Shown: piece by piece, positions 7,468 through 15,189 of the stretch
How positions within the stretch are numbered: the first letter of the stretch is position 1
How the letters are laid out: the number at the start of each line of letters is the position of its first letter
Assembly: GCA_017553635.1 (NCBI GenBank)
Contig: JAFZKN010000018.1
Location: 1-51,219, forward strand
Source: Treponema sp.
GTDB lineage: Bacteria > Spirochaetota > Spirochaetia > Treponematales > Treponemataceae
DNA: 51,219 nucleotides
Direction: 5' to 3'
Notes under the pieces: model-generated
Database searches by the model: none
The model's input: the letters and a program-made list of their open reading frames with translations, nothing else
What the model was told of the DNA's origin: nothing
Program-made: the position numbers and the translations under genes

Positions 7468-8595
7468 ATGGAAATAATCAGTTACGTGGGTGGCCGTCCT
7501 GATAACCGGCAGAGTAAATTAAATATTCTCAAAAGAATTATCTTGTCTAATGTTAAGTTAAAATCTGTAAAGACTTTTTCGTTACCGGAAATTAAATTCA
7601 ATCCGAAAGTAGCAGTAAGAAAGGCAGTTCGTTACTGGTGGACTCCATTTGCAGCAGCACTTTTTGCAGTTGTTCCTCTTGGGGTTTACAGCGTAATGAC
7701 ATACTTTGAAAGTCATACGAGCCCGATTCCTCTTGATATCGAAGAGTCTGAATATGATATTTTAAACCGCGAAATGGCAAGACTTGCCCTTAACACAGGT
7801 GCAGATATAGGTGAAGATGGTTCAATTTCTGGTTCTGTCGTAAAATATTCTTTTAAGGAACCGGTAACATTTACTGATTATACAGTCAAGGCCGGGGATA
7901 CAATCAGCGGAATAAGCTTAAAATTCCACTTGAATAATATTTCTACAATTATTGCTGTAAATAACATTGATAATGTACGATCTCTTAATGCCGGAAAAAA
8001 GCTTGTAATTCCTTCGGTTGACGGACTTTACTACAAGGTACAGAGTTCTGATACAATTCAGGGACTTGCAAAGAAATTTTCTATTCCTGTAGAGGATATC
8101 CTTGATACAAATGATCTTACTTCCGATGTTCTGACTGTGGGTAAAAACCTTTTTATTCCTGGTGCCAAACTTGATAAGGCGGTTTTAAGAAGGGCAATGG
8201 GAGATACATTTACCTGTCCATTAAAAATCAATACATGGCGACTTACTTCGCGCTGCGGTTACAGGTCAGATCCGTTTACAGGTGTTAAACAGTATCATCC
8301 TGGAATCGATATGGCGACAAGTTCAGGTACTCCGATTTTTGCTGCCTTGAGCGGAAAAGTTGTTGCGTGCGGATGGTCAAATATTTACGGAAATTATGTT
8401 ATAATAGATCATCAGAATGGTTACCAGACACTCTATGGACATATGTCTAAAAAATTGTGTACTCTTAACCAGGAAGTAAATACTTCTACCAGAATCGGTC
8501 TGGTAGGAAGCACAGGATATTCAACCGGGCCGCACCTGCACTTTACAGTTTACAAAAACGGAAAGGTAGTAGATCCATTAACTTTAATTAAATAG
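7468..8595 (+). CDS. LysM-domain M23 peptidase (murein hydrolase)
   Basis: A 375-residue membrane-anchored peptidoglycan hydrolase of the NlpD/LytM type. After a short cytoplasmic segment comes one membrane helix (WWTPFAAALFAVVPLGVYSV, about residues 55-75). Two LysM modules follow (YTVKAGDTISGISLKF and YKVQSSDTIQGLAKKF), then an M23 domain with zinc ligands visible in YHPGIDMA (H-x3-D) and GPHLHF (HxH), plus YGHMS. The frame is open back to 7396, but that region overlaps the divergent lepB gene, so ATG 7468 is taken; it has no clear ribosome site. It starts a three-gene run with the zinc-ribbon and NodB-like genes. Likely roles are cell separation or insertion of periplasmic structures. Confidence 0.88.
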   Translation: MEIISYVGGRPDNRQSKLNILKRIILSNVKLKSVKTFSLPEIKFNPKVAVRKAVRYWWTPFAAALFAVVPLGVYSVMTYFESHTSPIPLDIEESEYDILNREMARLALNTGADIGEDGSISGSVVKYSFKEPVTFTDYTVKAGDTISGISLKFHLNNISTIIAVNNIDNVRSLNAGKKLVIPSVDGLYYKVQSSDTIQGLAKKFSIPVEDILDTNDLTSDVLTVGKNLFIPGAKLDKAVLRRAMGDTFTCPLKINTWRLTSRCGYRSDPFTGVKQYHPGIDMATSSGTPIFAALSGKVVACGWSNIYGNYVIIDHQNGYQTLYGHMSKKLCTLNQEVNTSTRIGLVGSTGYSTGPHLHFTVYKNGKVVDPLTLIK

Positions 8596-8605
8596 GAAAA
8601 TACAG

Positions 8606-8854
8606 ATGATACCAGTTTGCATTTGCGGTGGCTGCGGCCGTACTATTGAAAAAGAATTTGTTTACTGTCCATGGTGCGGGCAGTCAAAAATTGCCATGAT
8701 ATCTGAAGAAGAGAGAATGGAAGAAATTTTCAACAGGCTTGAAGAGATTCAGAATAACAGCCGTGTGGAAAAAATAGAAAAAATGAGTGACAGGCTGAAT
8801 CAGTTAAAAAAAGAACTCGATTCACTTGTGCTCTGTTCGGAGATGCATAAATGA
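8606..8854 (+). CDS. Small zinc-ribbon protein with coiled-coil tail
   Basis: An 82-residue protein. Residues 6-25 carry two Cys pairs (CGGC at about 7-10 and CPWC at about 22-25), a classic zinc ribbon in which CGGCGRTIEKEFVYCPWCG would bind one zinc. Residues 35-75 are charged and heptad-like (EEIFNRLEEIQNN, KIEKMSDRLNQLKKEL), a probable coiled coil for dimerisation. There is an AGGAAAA ribosome site, and the ATGA overlap with the next gene indicates coupling. No enzymatic motif is visible and I do not recognise the specific family. An adaptor or regulatory role is possible but only inferred. Confidence 0.75.
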   Translation: MIPVCICGGCGRTIEKEFVYCPWCGQSKIAMISEEERMEEIFNRLEEIQNNSRVEKIEKMSDRLNQLKKELDSLVLCSEMHK

Positions 8855-11022
8855 AAAAAAACTTTTCTGCATTATTCCTTGCACTTATGATGTTTATGCC
8901 TTGCATGAGTTTTGCAGGAATAAGTTTTGATAATTTAACGATCAACGATGATGATAAGGTTCTTTATACTGTATCTCATAATCAGAGTGGAGTAATTCCA
9001 TACTCAGCACTCTTTTCTTATAAATTGGAAGGAAGCTCTTCTGTTTCTTCAAATAATCTTCCAGACATTCTTACATGTTATCCGGAAAACATCAGTTCGA
9101 TCGGAAACGGAAAACTTATACAGATACGTAACCGTTACGGAACAGCAATCTATGATTTCGAATCAGAAAGCCTTAACTGGATTGCAAGAACTGCAATTAT
9201 TCCTGAAAAATCATTTTCTTTAAGTCCTGTAATTGCAAGTCCTGACGGACTCTATATCGTATTTATGAGAAAAGTAAGTTCGTTGACCGGTGAACTTATC
9301 ATTCAGGAAACATCTACAAGAAGATATGTAATTCTTGATAAAGAAGTCCCATACAGCTATTCAGAACTTCCTGTAAAATGGGCTCCGGATTCAAAACATT
9401 TTGTATACCAGAAAGGTAATTCAATTTATTATGCAACACCAAAAGAAATGTTCGGGAAACTTCAGATTGCTGAACACTGCAGAAGAATTGGCAATGGAAG
9501 TATTAACTGCATTCAGTGGTGCAACAGTGATAAACTTGTTTTTATAGATTCTGATATCGTTTATCTGATTGATTCACGCGAGTTTGCAACATTCGGAATG
9601 TATGCAAATTATTTTCCGCTTGGAAAAATCATTGGAAGACTTTGGGAAAAATTTTCAAGTTCTGACATGAAGTTTTATATCAACTCAACTGCTGATGAAC
9701 TTATTCTTGTAAAATCAGATTCTTTTGTTTCATATTATAAAGTAGATTCTTCATCAAAAAATTCATATCTAAAACCTTTAAATAATTTTTCTTATATAAA
9801 CGTAATTGAAAATTCTTATAAAATCGAAGTTATCTGGCCGGAAAAATCAAAACCGATTTTCTGGATTAACAGTATCTTAAGTGATGGAAAAAGAAGCTGT
9901 GATATTTATACATATAATTCAAAATATGCACTTGAAAAACTTTTTACATTTGCGGGAACTTCTTCAAAAATCGTAGTTTCTACAGACGGAAAATATGCAG
10001 CAGTTCCGACAGATAATACGGTTCTGGTTTATGCAGTCGGCTCGTGGGATAGTACAGCAAAAATTGAATCTTCAAAAACAGAATCTCTTTGCTGGCGAAA
10101 TTCGAATGAACTTGTTGTTGGAACTTCTGACAATGTGAGTGTTTATAATGTAGCGACAAGAGAAAAGAAACTTCTCTTTCTTTCTGCATGTTCTGATGCT
10201 TCATGGGATAAGGTTACGGGGCAGATTGTTGCAAAGTCTTCTGAGTTTCAGGACTACTGTATTTATAATGATGTCAATAATACATGGAGGCCTTATAAGA
10301 ACTGTGTTCCTTCTGAGAAAAAAGTTCAGAATCAGGATTACAGAGTTTATCTTTCAAAGGCTAAAAACTTCCGTTATGATAATGCAGTTTATGTGCGCTG
10401 TCTTGGAAATAAAGTTTTTACGTTTGCGCTTTATAAAGAAACTGTTCAAAAATCTCAGCCAAAGAGAAAAATTGCTCTTGCCTTTGATCTTCTTGACAGT
10501 GCAGAAGGTATAAATGCAGTAATCGGCCTCTGCTATAAATATGACATTAAACCGACATTCTTTATCAATGGTGAATTTATAAGACGCTATCCGGAAGAAG
10601 CAAGAAAAGTTGCTTTGAGTGGTGCAGAAGTGGGATCCCTTTTCTATGCATGTGTAGATCTTACAGATGAATTTTTTATGATTGACGAAGAATATGTTAA
10701 GGGTGGTCTTGCAAGAAACGAAGATGAATATTATCAGTGCACAAAAAAAGAACTTGCACTTATATGGCATGCACCGTTTTATCGAAGTACAAAAATGATT
10801 CGTGATGCAGGAAGCAGCGCCGGTTACAGTTATATTGATTTTCCTGTTGATTATAAGACAATGGATACAAAAGCCGGAAAGACAATAGAAAGTCAGATTA
10901 TTCCGGTGACATTGGGTCTTTCAAAAAATGAAGATGGAGAAGCGTTTGCCAGAAAGCTTGAGCTTCTTATCAATTCACTTCTCGATGCAGATTACCAGAT
11001 AGTTCCGGTCAGTGCGCTCTAA
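8851..11022 (+). CDS. Secreted beta-propeller protein with C-terminal degenerate polysaccharide-deacetylase (NodB) domain
   Basis: A 723-residue exported protein. Residues 1-22 form a signal peptide ending in MSFAG. Residues about 25-490 hold repeated beta-rich blocks like a TolB/WD40-type propeller (SPDGLYIVFMR, WAPDSKHFVYQ, STDGKYAAVPT, CWRNSNELVV). The C-terminal 190 residues match the NodB fold: KRKIALAFDLLDS, IKPTFFINGEFIRRYPEEARKVALSGAEVGS and IWHAPFYRSTK. In active enzymes these strands carry TFDD, HxxxH and RxPY. Here the second Asp is Leu, both metal His are replaced (GSLFYACVDL), and the Arg is His, so deacetylase activity is improbable. It overlaps the zinc-ribbon gene by 4 bp and its end overlaps aroC by 14 bp. 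It probably acts as a carbohydrate-binding or scaffold protein. Confidence 0.8.
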   Translation: MKKNFSALFLALMMFMPCMSFAGISFDNLTINDDDKVLYTVSHNQSGVIPYSALFSYKLEGSSSVSSNNLPDILTCYPENISSIGNGKLIQIRNRYGTAIYDFESESLNWIARTAIIPEKSFSLSPVIASPDGLYIVFMRKVSSLTGELIIQETSTRRYVILDKEVPYSYSELPVKWAPDSKHFVYQKGNSIYYATPKEMFGKLQIAEHCRRIGNGSINCIQWCNSDKLVFIDSDIVYLIDSREFATFGMYANYFPLGKIIGRLWEKFSSSDMKFYINSTADELILVKSDSFVSYYKVDSSSKNSYLKPLNNFSYINVIENSYKIEVIWPEKSKPIFWINSILSDGKRSCDIYTYNSKYALEKLFTFAGTSSKIVVSTDGKYAAVPTDNTVLVYAVGSWDSTAKIESSKTESLCWRNSNELVVGTSDNVSVYNVATREKKLLFLSACSDASWDKVTGQIVAKSSEFQDYCIYNDVNNTWRPYKNCVPSEKKVQNQDYRVYLSKAKNFRYDNAVYVRCLGNKVFTFALYKETVQKSQPKRKIALAFDLLDSAEGINAVIGLCYKYDIKPTFFINGEFIRRYPEEARKVALSGAEVGSLFYACVDLTDEFFMIDEEYVKGGLARNEDEYYQCTKKELALIWHAPFYRSTKMIRDAGSSAGYSYIDFPVDYKTMDTKAGKTIESQIIPVTLGLSKNEDGEAFARKLELLINSLLDADYQIVPVSAL

Positions 11023-12142
11023 GAACTAAGTCGGCAAGGGTAATGTAAGTCATTGCTTCTACGACAGGAACGATTCTCGGTGCGAGGCAGACGTCATGTC
11101 TGCCTTTTATTTTTAGAGTTGTGTTTTTAAAACTTATTTTTTCAGTTTCGTATACTTTATCAGGATTTATCTTTGCTTCGATAGTTTTCTGTTCCTGAAA
11201 AATGCTCGGAACAGGTTTTACTGCAACTCTAAAAATAATTTCATCGCCATTAGAAATTCCTCCGGTAATGCCGCCTGCGTTATTCGAAAGAAATTTTACC
11301 TTTGACTTTTCGATTTTGATTTTATCGTTATTTTCTGATCCGGTCATGTCGGAAGCGGAAAAACCTGCCCCAAATTCGATTCCTTTTACGGCACCTATAG
11401 AAAGCATTGCATGTGCTAAAACTGCATCGAGCTTGTCAAAAACAGGTTCTCCAATGCCGGCTTTTAAATTTGAAATCCGGCATTCGATAATTCCGCCTGC
11501 GCTGTCTCCCTGCTTCCTTAATTCTTCGATCTTTGACGCCATCTTTTCTGCTGCCTCACAATCCGGTGCACGAAGGTCATTTTTTTCAATTTCTGAAAAA
11601 TCAATTTTTTTGCATTCTATCCCGGCAGCTTTTAAAGTGTATGCGGTAACTTTTAAAAGTTGTTTTTTGCTTTTTGTGTTTAAAACTGAATCTAAAACCT
11701 GTCTTGCGACATCTCCTGCTGCAACACGTGCACATGTTTCTCTTCCCGAAGATCTTCCGCCACCTCTGTAGTCTCTGATTCCGTATTTTTTAAGATATGC
11801 ATAGTCTGCATGACCCGGTCTCATTTTTACAGAAAGCTCGTTGTAATCAGAGGAGTGCTGGTTTTCGTTTTCTATTATAAAGCAGAGCGGGGTTCCGGTT
11901 GTAAAACCGTTAAATAAGCCGGAAAGAACCTTGAGAGTATCGCTTTCTTTTCTTGCTGTTACTGCACTGGATTTTTTACCGTTTACAGATCCCGGTTTTC
12001 TTCTGTCGAGGGCTTTTTGAACGGCATCGAGGTCAAGCTTTATTCCGGACGGGATTCCGTCAATTACTGCACCAAGGGCTTCTCCGTGGCTTTCTCCAAA
12101 AGTGGTAGTTTTAAAAACGGTTCCGAATGTGTTTCCTGACAT
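11009..12142 (-). CDS. aroC: Chorismate synthase
   Basis: A 377-residue chorismate synthase, the last shikimate-pathway enzyme, converting 5-enolpyruvylshikimate-3-phosphate to chorismate with reduced FMN. Signature segments are GESHGEALGAVIDGIPSG (family signature 1), RRKPGS, MRPGHADYAYLKKYGIRDYRGGGRSSGRETCARVAAG (signature 2 region) and GHDVCLAPRIVPVVEAM near the C-terminus. Length is normal. It stands alone on the minus strand, convergent with the NodB-like gene (14 bp overlap), so the two may interfere by antisense transcription. GCGGA lies about 9 nt upstream of the ATG. Confidence 0.97.
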   Translation of the reverse strand: MSGNTFGTVFKTTTFGESHGEALGAVIDGIPSGIKLDLDAVQKALDRRKPGSVNGKKSSAVTARKESDTLKVLSGLFNGFTTGTPLCFIIENENQHSSDYNELSVKMRPGHADYAYLKKYGIRDYRGGGRSSGRETCARVAAGDVARQVLDSVLNTKSKKQLLKVTAYTLKAAGIECKKIDFSEIEKNDLRAPDCEAAEKMASKIEELRKQGDSAGGIIECRISNLKAGIGEPVFDKLDAVLAHAMLSIGAVKGIEFGAGFSASDMTGSENNDKIKIEKSKVKFLSNNAGGITGGISNGDEIIFRVAVKPVPSIFQEQKTIEAKINPDKVYETEKISFKNTTLKIKGRHDVCLAPRIVPVVEAMTYITLADLVLRAH

Positions 12143-12215
12143 AGTTTTATTCCGCCTGTCCGCTTAGCTTAATTAAGCAAATTAAATATTTGTACAGGGT
12201 CTGCCTGACGGGTCC

Positions 12216-12244
12216 ATTATAACAGATTTAAAAAAGAGTTTCTA
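12216..12244 (-). promoter_or_regulatory. aroC promoter
   Basis: TATAAT on the minus strand (12221-12216) is preceded after 17 nt by TAGAAA (12244-12239; 4/6). Transcription would start near 12209, leaving a leader of about 65 nt that contains the palindrome GCTTAATTAAGC. The upstream half overlaps a minus-strand terminator hairpin. Confidence 0.45.
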
Positions 12245-12257
12245 TTGAAAAAAACTC
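12230..12257 (-). terminator. Minus-strand terminator upstream of aroC
   Basis: GAGTTT and AAACTC (12236-12241 / 12252-12257) form a 6-bp stem with a 10-nt loop. Read on the minus strand, the stem is followed by six T residues (12235-12230). No minus-strand gene lies immediately upstream, so it would stop antisense transcripts from the chemoreceptor gene. Confidence 0.5.
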
Positions 12258-12258
12258 G

Positions 12259-12286
12259 TTGAAAAAACATCAGAGTCTGATATAAT
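12259..12286 (+). promoter_or_regulatory. Promoter of the chemoreceptor gene
   Basis: TTGAAA (12259-12264), a 16-nt spacer and TATAAT (12281-12286), with TGA just before the -10 giving an extended -10 element. Transcription would start near 12293, only about 9 nt before the ATG at 12302, with AAGGAAAG in between acting as the ribosome site. The leader is unusually short. Confidence 0.7.
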
Positions 12287-12301
12287 TACAGTAAGGAAAG
12301 G

Positions 12302-14131
12302 ATGTTCAAATTGAGGATTAATTATAAGCTAAGATTTCTTATTATATCGTTTTTTGCGTTGATTCTGTCTACTGTTACAATCACACTTGTCGGTGTAAAA
12401 ATAACAGTTAATACTTCGGTAGAAGCGTTTGCGCAGCGCGGGATTTCTGCAATATACAAGGCTAATGTCTGGATTGAACCTGATAAATTTGCAGCCCTTG
12501 TGGAATCAGGAAGCCAGGATGATGAATACTATCAGTTTCTTTACAGTAAATTATTTGAATTAAAAAAACAGCTCGGATGTAAATATCTTTATACAATGGC
12601 ACCGGTTGACGGTGATATGGAAGGAAATAAATTCAGATATATCGTTGACGGTTCAGGTCCTTTCTTTTCAGAAGATTTCTGTGCATACGGAACAGAAGAA
12701 GATATTACAAGTTATGGAAAATATCCGCATGACTGTCTTCGTGAACAGAAAATTGTGAGTTCCGGTCTTTTGGAACAGGATGAATGGGGCTGGACTCAGA
12801 CCGTTTATTATCCGATTGTTTATGAAGGAAAGTCAATTGGTTTTCTTGCATGCGATTATGATGTAGAGATTCTTGAAAAAATGATAAGACAGGGGAGGCT
12901 TTTCCTTCTTGCAATTTCTCTTGGTGCAGCACTTTTTTCATGTGCAATTATTTTTATTTTCATAAACATATTCTTTAAAAAGATGAATAATGTTACTCAG
13001 GCTATGATAGGTATTTCTTCCGGTGCAAGAGATTTAACCCAGCGTCTTACGATTAAAGGTCAGACAGAACTTGACCTTCTTTCTCTTGCCTATAACGAAA
13101 TGATTGAACAGCTTCAGGCAATGGTAAAACAGATTTCGGGTTCTATAGATAAACTTTCACAGAACAGTCACCGACTTTCAGAACAGAATGAAGAAAATCT
13201 TTCTCTTATCGGAAATGCAAAAACATCAATAGAAGATATTTATTCAAAAGCAGATGATCAGAATGCTCTTTCGGAATCCGTTACAGATGGAATTTATGAA
13301 GTTCAGAATGCTGTAAAAATCCTTGATGAAAAAATCATTCAGGAATCAGATGCGGTTCAGCAGTCATCAGTTGCTATTGAACAGATTTCTGAAAATATTG
13401 CAGTTGCGGATGTTAATATTTCAAAAATTGCAAGTGAATATCAGATAATTGTAAACGAAACTGAAGACGGAAGATCAAAACAGGCAGAGTTAAACTCTCA
13501 TGTAGAATTGATTGCAAATCAGGCACGTCAGCTTGATGAAGCAAATAAAGTTATTTCTAATATTGCTTCGCAGACAAACCTCCTTGCCATGAATGCGGCA
13601 ATCGAAGCGGCTCACGCCGGTATTGCGGGAAAGGGTTTTTCTGTAGTTGCAGATGAAATCCGAAAACTTGCAGAAAATTCTGCAAAGCAGTCAACGGCAG
13701 TTAAAAAGCTTATTGCAGATATTTCTAAAGCAATTTCTGGAATTGTAAACGTTTCAAAAGAAAGTGCAGAGTCGTTCAGTTCACTTGGTGTAAAAATTAA
13801 AGACATGGATGAACTTTTACATGAAGTAAAAGATGGAATGACAAAGCAGAATAACGGTGCACACGAAGTTCTTAATATGATGAATATCCTTTCACAGGCA
13901 ACAGAACAGATAAAAGTTTCTTCTCAGACTATGAAAGATAATACTCTCAGGACTGTAAACCGTATCGAAGAATTAAAGCATTCTTCAGAAAGAATCTTAA
14001 GAAGCGGTTCTACTGCAAACACAAACCTTGCTACGATGAGCGATTTTGCCCTTCAGATTTCTGAACAGGCTAAACAGAATGTAGATCTTGCAGTTTCTGT
14101 TAACAACCTCGTTTCAAGCTACAGGGTTTAA
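12302..14131 (+). CDS. Methyl-accepting chemotaxis protein
   Basis: A 609-residue chemoreceptor. Membrane helix 1 (about 10-30) and helix 2 (about 203-225) bracket a periplasmic sensor of some 170 residues, Cache-like by size and by GWTQTVYYPIVYEGKSIGFLACDYD near its end. A HAMP segment follows (MNNVTQAMIGISSGARDLTQRLTIKGQTELDLL), then a long coiled coil whose hairpin tip IASQTNLLAMNAAIEAAHAG at about 420-440 binds CheA and CheW. No C-terminal CheR-binding pentapeptide is seen. It is monocistronic with its own promoter and located away from any che operon here. The ligand cannot be told from sequence. Confidence 0.94.
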   Translation: MFKLRINYKLRFLIISFFALILSTVTITLVGVKITVNTSVEAFAQRGISAIYKANVWIEPDKFAALVESGSQDDEYYQFLYSKLFELKKQLGCKYLYTMAPVDGDMEGNKFRYIVDGSGPFFSEDFCAYGTEEDITSYGKYPHDCLREQKIVSSGLLEQDEWGWTQTVYYPIVYEGKSIGFLACDYDVEILEKMIRQGRLFLLAISLGAALFSCAIIFIFINIFFKKMNNVTQAMIGISSGARDLTQRLTIKGQTELDLLSLAYNEMIEQLQAMVKQISGSIDKLSQNSHRLSEQNEENLSLIGNAKTSIEDIYSKADDQNALSESVTDGIYEVQNAVKILDEKIIQESDAVQQSSVAIEQISENIAVADVNISKIASEYQIIVNETEDGRSKQAELNSHVELIANQARQLDEANKVISNIASQTNLLAMNAAIEAAHAGIAGKGFSVVADEIRKLAENSAKQSTAVKKLIADISKAISGIVNVSKESAESFSSLGVKIKDMDELLHEVKDGMTKQNNGAHEVLNMMNILSQATEQIKVSSQTMKDNTLRTVNRIEELKHSSERILRSGSTANTNLATMSDFALQISEQAKQNVDLAVSVNNLVSSYRV

Positions 14132-14149
14132 AGTAAAACTTTACTTATA

Positions 14150-14178
14150 TTGAAAAAATTCTCTCTAAGTTGTAATAT
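14150..14178 (+). promoter_or_regulatory. dapA-asd promoter
   Basis: TTGAAA (14150-14155), a 17-nt spacer and TAATAT (14173-14178) make a good sigma-70 promoter. The leader starts with a small perfect hairpin GCTTAA-GTT-TTAAGC (14185-14199), which includes the predicted start site. No lysine riboswitch is visible; the leader is only about 40 nt. Confidence 0.65.
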
Positions 14179-14227
14179 GACAATGCTTAAGTTTTAAGCG
14201 TATGCTTTATTTAAAATGGAGAAAAAT

Positions 14228-15142
14228 ATGAACAGATTACGGGGAACTTTTACGGCTTTGATCACACCGATGAACACAGACGGATCGGTTGATTTTGAAG
14301 GATTCAGACAGAATGTAAAATTCCAGCTTGAAGGCGGAGTTACGGGCCTTGTTCCTCTGGGTACAACTGCAGAAACTCCAACTCTGGATGAAAAACCGGG
14401 TAGCGAAGAAGATACACTTATTGAAATTTTAATGGAAGAAGTAAAGGCATTTAGAGAAGCAACAGGAAAAGATGTACCTGTAATTCTCGGTGCTTCAAGT
14501 AATAACACAAAAGACGCTGTTGCATATACAGAACGTGCAAAAAGGGTTGGAGCAGACTATGCTCTCGTTGTAACTCCTTACTATAATAAACCGTCAAAAG
14601 AAGGAATTTTCCGTCATTTTGAAGCTGTTTCTAAAGTAGGAATTCCTATCGTGGTTTACAACATCAAGGGTAGAACAGGTGTAAATATTCCGACTGATGT
14701 ACTTGTAAGAATTGCACAGCTTCCTAATATTGCAGGTGTAAAAGAAGCAAGCGGTGATATTAACCAGATGATGGAAGTTATCGCTCAGATTAAAAATAAA
14801 AAGCCTGACTTTGCCGTATTAAGCGGTGATGACGGACTTACACTTCCATTGCTTGCTGCCGGCGGAGACGGAGTTATTTCGGTTGTTTCAAATCTCTGTC
14901 CTTCAAGAGTAGCAGCTCTTGTTCAGGCAGGACTTGACGGTGACTTTGCAAAGGCACGCGAACTTCATTACGGACTTGCTCCGATGTTCAAGGCTGCTTT
15001 TGTAGACGGAAACCCTACATCGATTAAATATGCGATGAACTATAAGGGACTTCCGGCAGGTACTGTAAGACTTCCACTTGTAGAAGTTACAGACAGTGCT
15101 AAAAAGACAATCGAAAGAGCTATGGACGAGTGTAATATTTAA
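14228..15142 (+). CDS. dapA: 4-hydroxy-tetrahydrodipicolinate synthase
   Basis: A 304-residue class I aldolase that condenses pyruvate with aspartate semialdehyde in the diaminopimelate/lysine pathway. Visible residues are the pyruvate-binding GTTAET motif (residues about 44-49), VVTPYYNKP with the proton-relay Tyr, the Schiff-base lysine in AGVKEASGD, and GRTGVNI with the conserved Arg. ATG 14228 is chosen because GGAG (14218-14221) lies 6 nt upstream; the ATG at 14216 overlaps that site. The segment after GTTAETPTLDEKPGSEEDTLIEIL looks slightly longer than in Escherichia coli. asd, the gene for the enzyme supplying its substrate, follows after 47 bp, so the pair forms a pathway operon. Confidence 0.94.
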   Translation: MNRLRGTFTALITPMNTDGSVDFEGFRQNVKFQLEGGVTGLVPLGTTAETPTLDEKPGSEEDTLIEILMEEVKAFREATGKDVPVILGASSNNTKDAVAYTERAKRVGADYALVVTPYYNKPSKEGIFRHFEAVSKVGIPIVVYNIKGRTGVNIPTDVLVRIAQLPNIAGVKEASGDINQMMEVIAQIKNKKPDFAVLSGDDGLTLPLLAAGGDGVISVVSNLCPSRVAALVQAGLDGDFAKARELHYGLAPMFKAAFVDGNPTSIKYAMNYKGLPAGTVRLPLVEVTDSAKKTIERAMDECNI

Positions 15143-15189
15143 ATTTCGCATTCGCGGAATTAATTTTTCGATAAAAAGGAAAAATAAAA

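Noticed and set aside
10354..10770. 138-residue minus-strand ORF inside the NodB-like gene
   Set aside because: It is a Phe/Cys-rich antisense shadow of a gene with clear domains and has no ribosome site.
12165..12176. Palindrome GCTTAATTAAGC as an operator
   Set aside because: A 12-bp AT-rich palindrome in the aroC leader with no second copy near a promoter; too weak alone.
14132..14145. AGTAAA/TTTACT hairpin as the chemoreceptor terminator
   Set aside because: The stem is AT-only with almost no loop and no T-run.
14185..14227. Lysine riboswitch upstream of dapA
   Set aside because: The leader is about 40 nt, far too short for the five-helix lysine aptamer.
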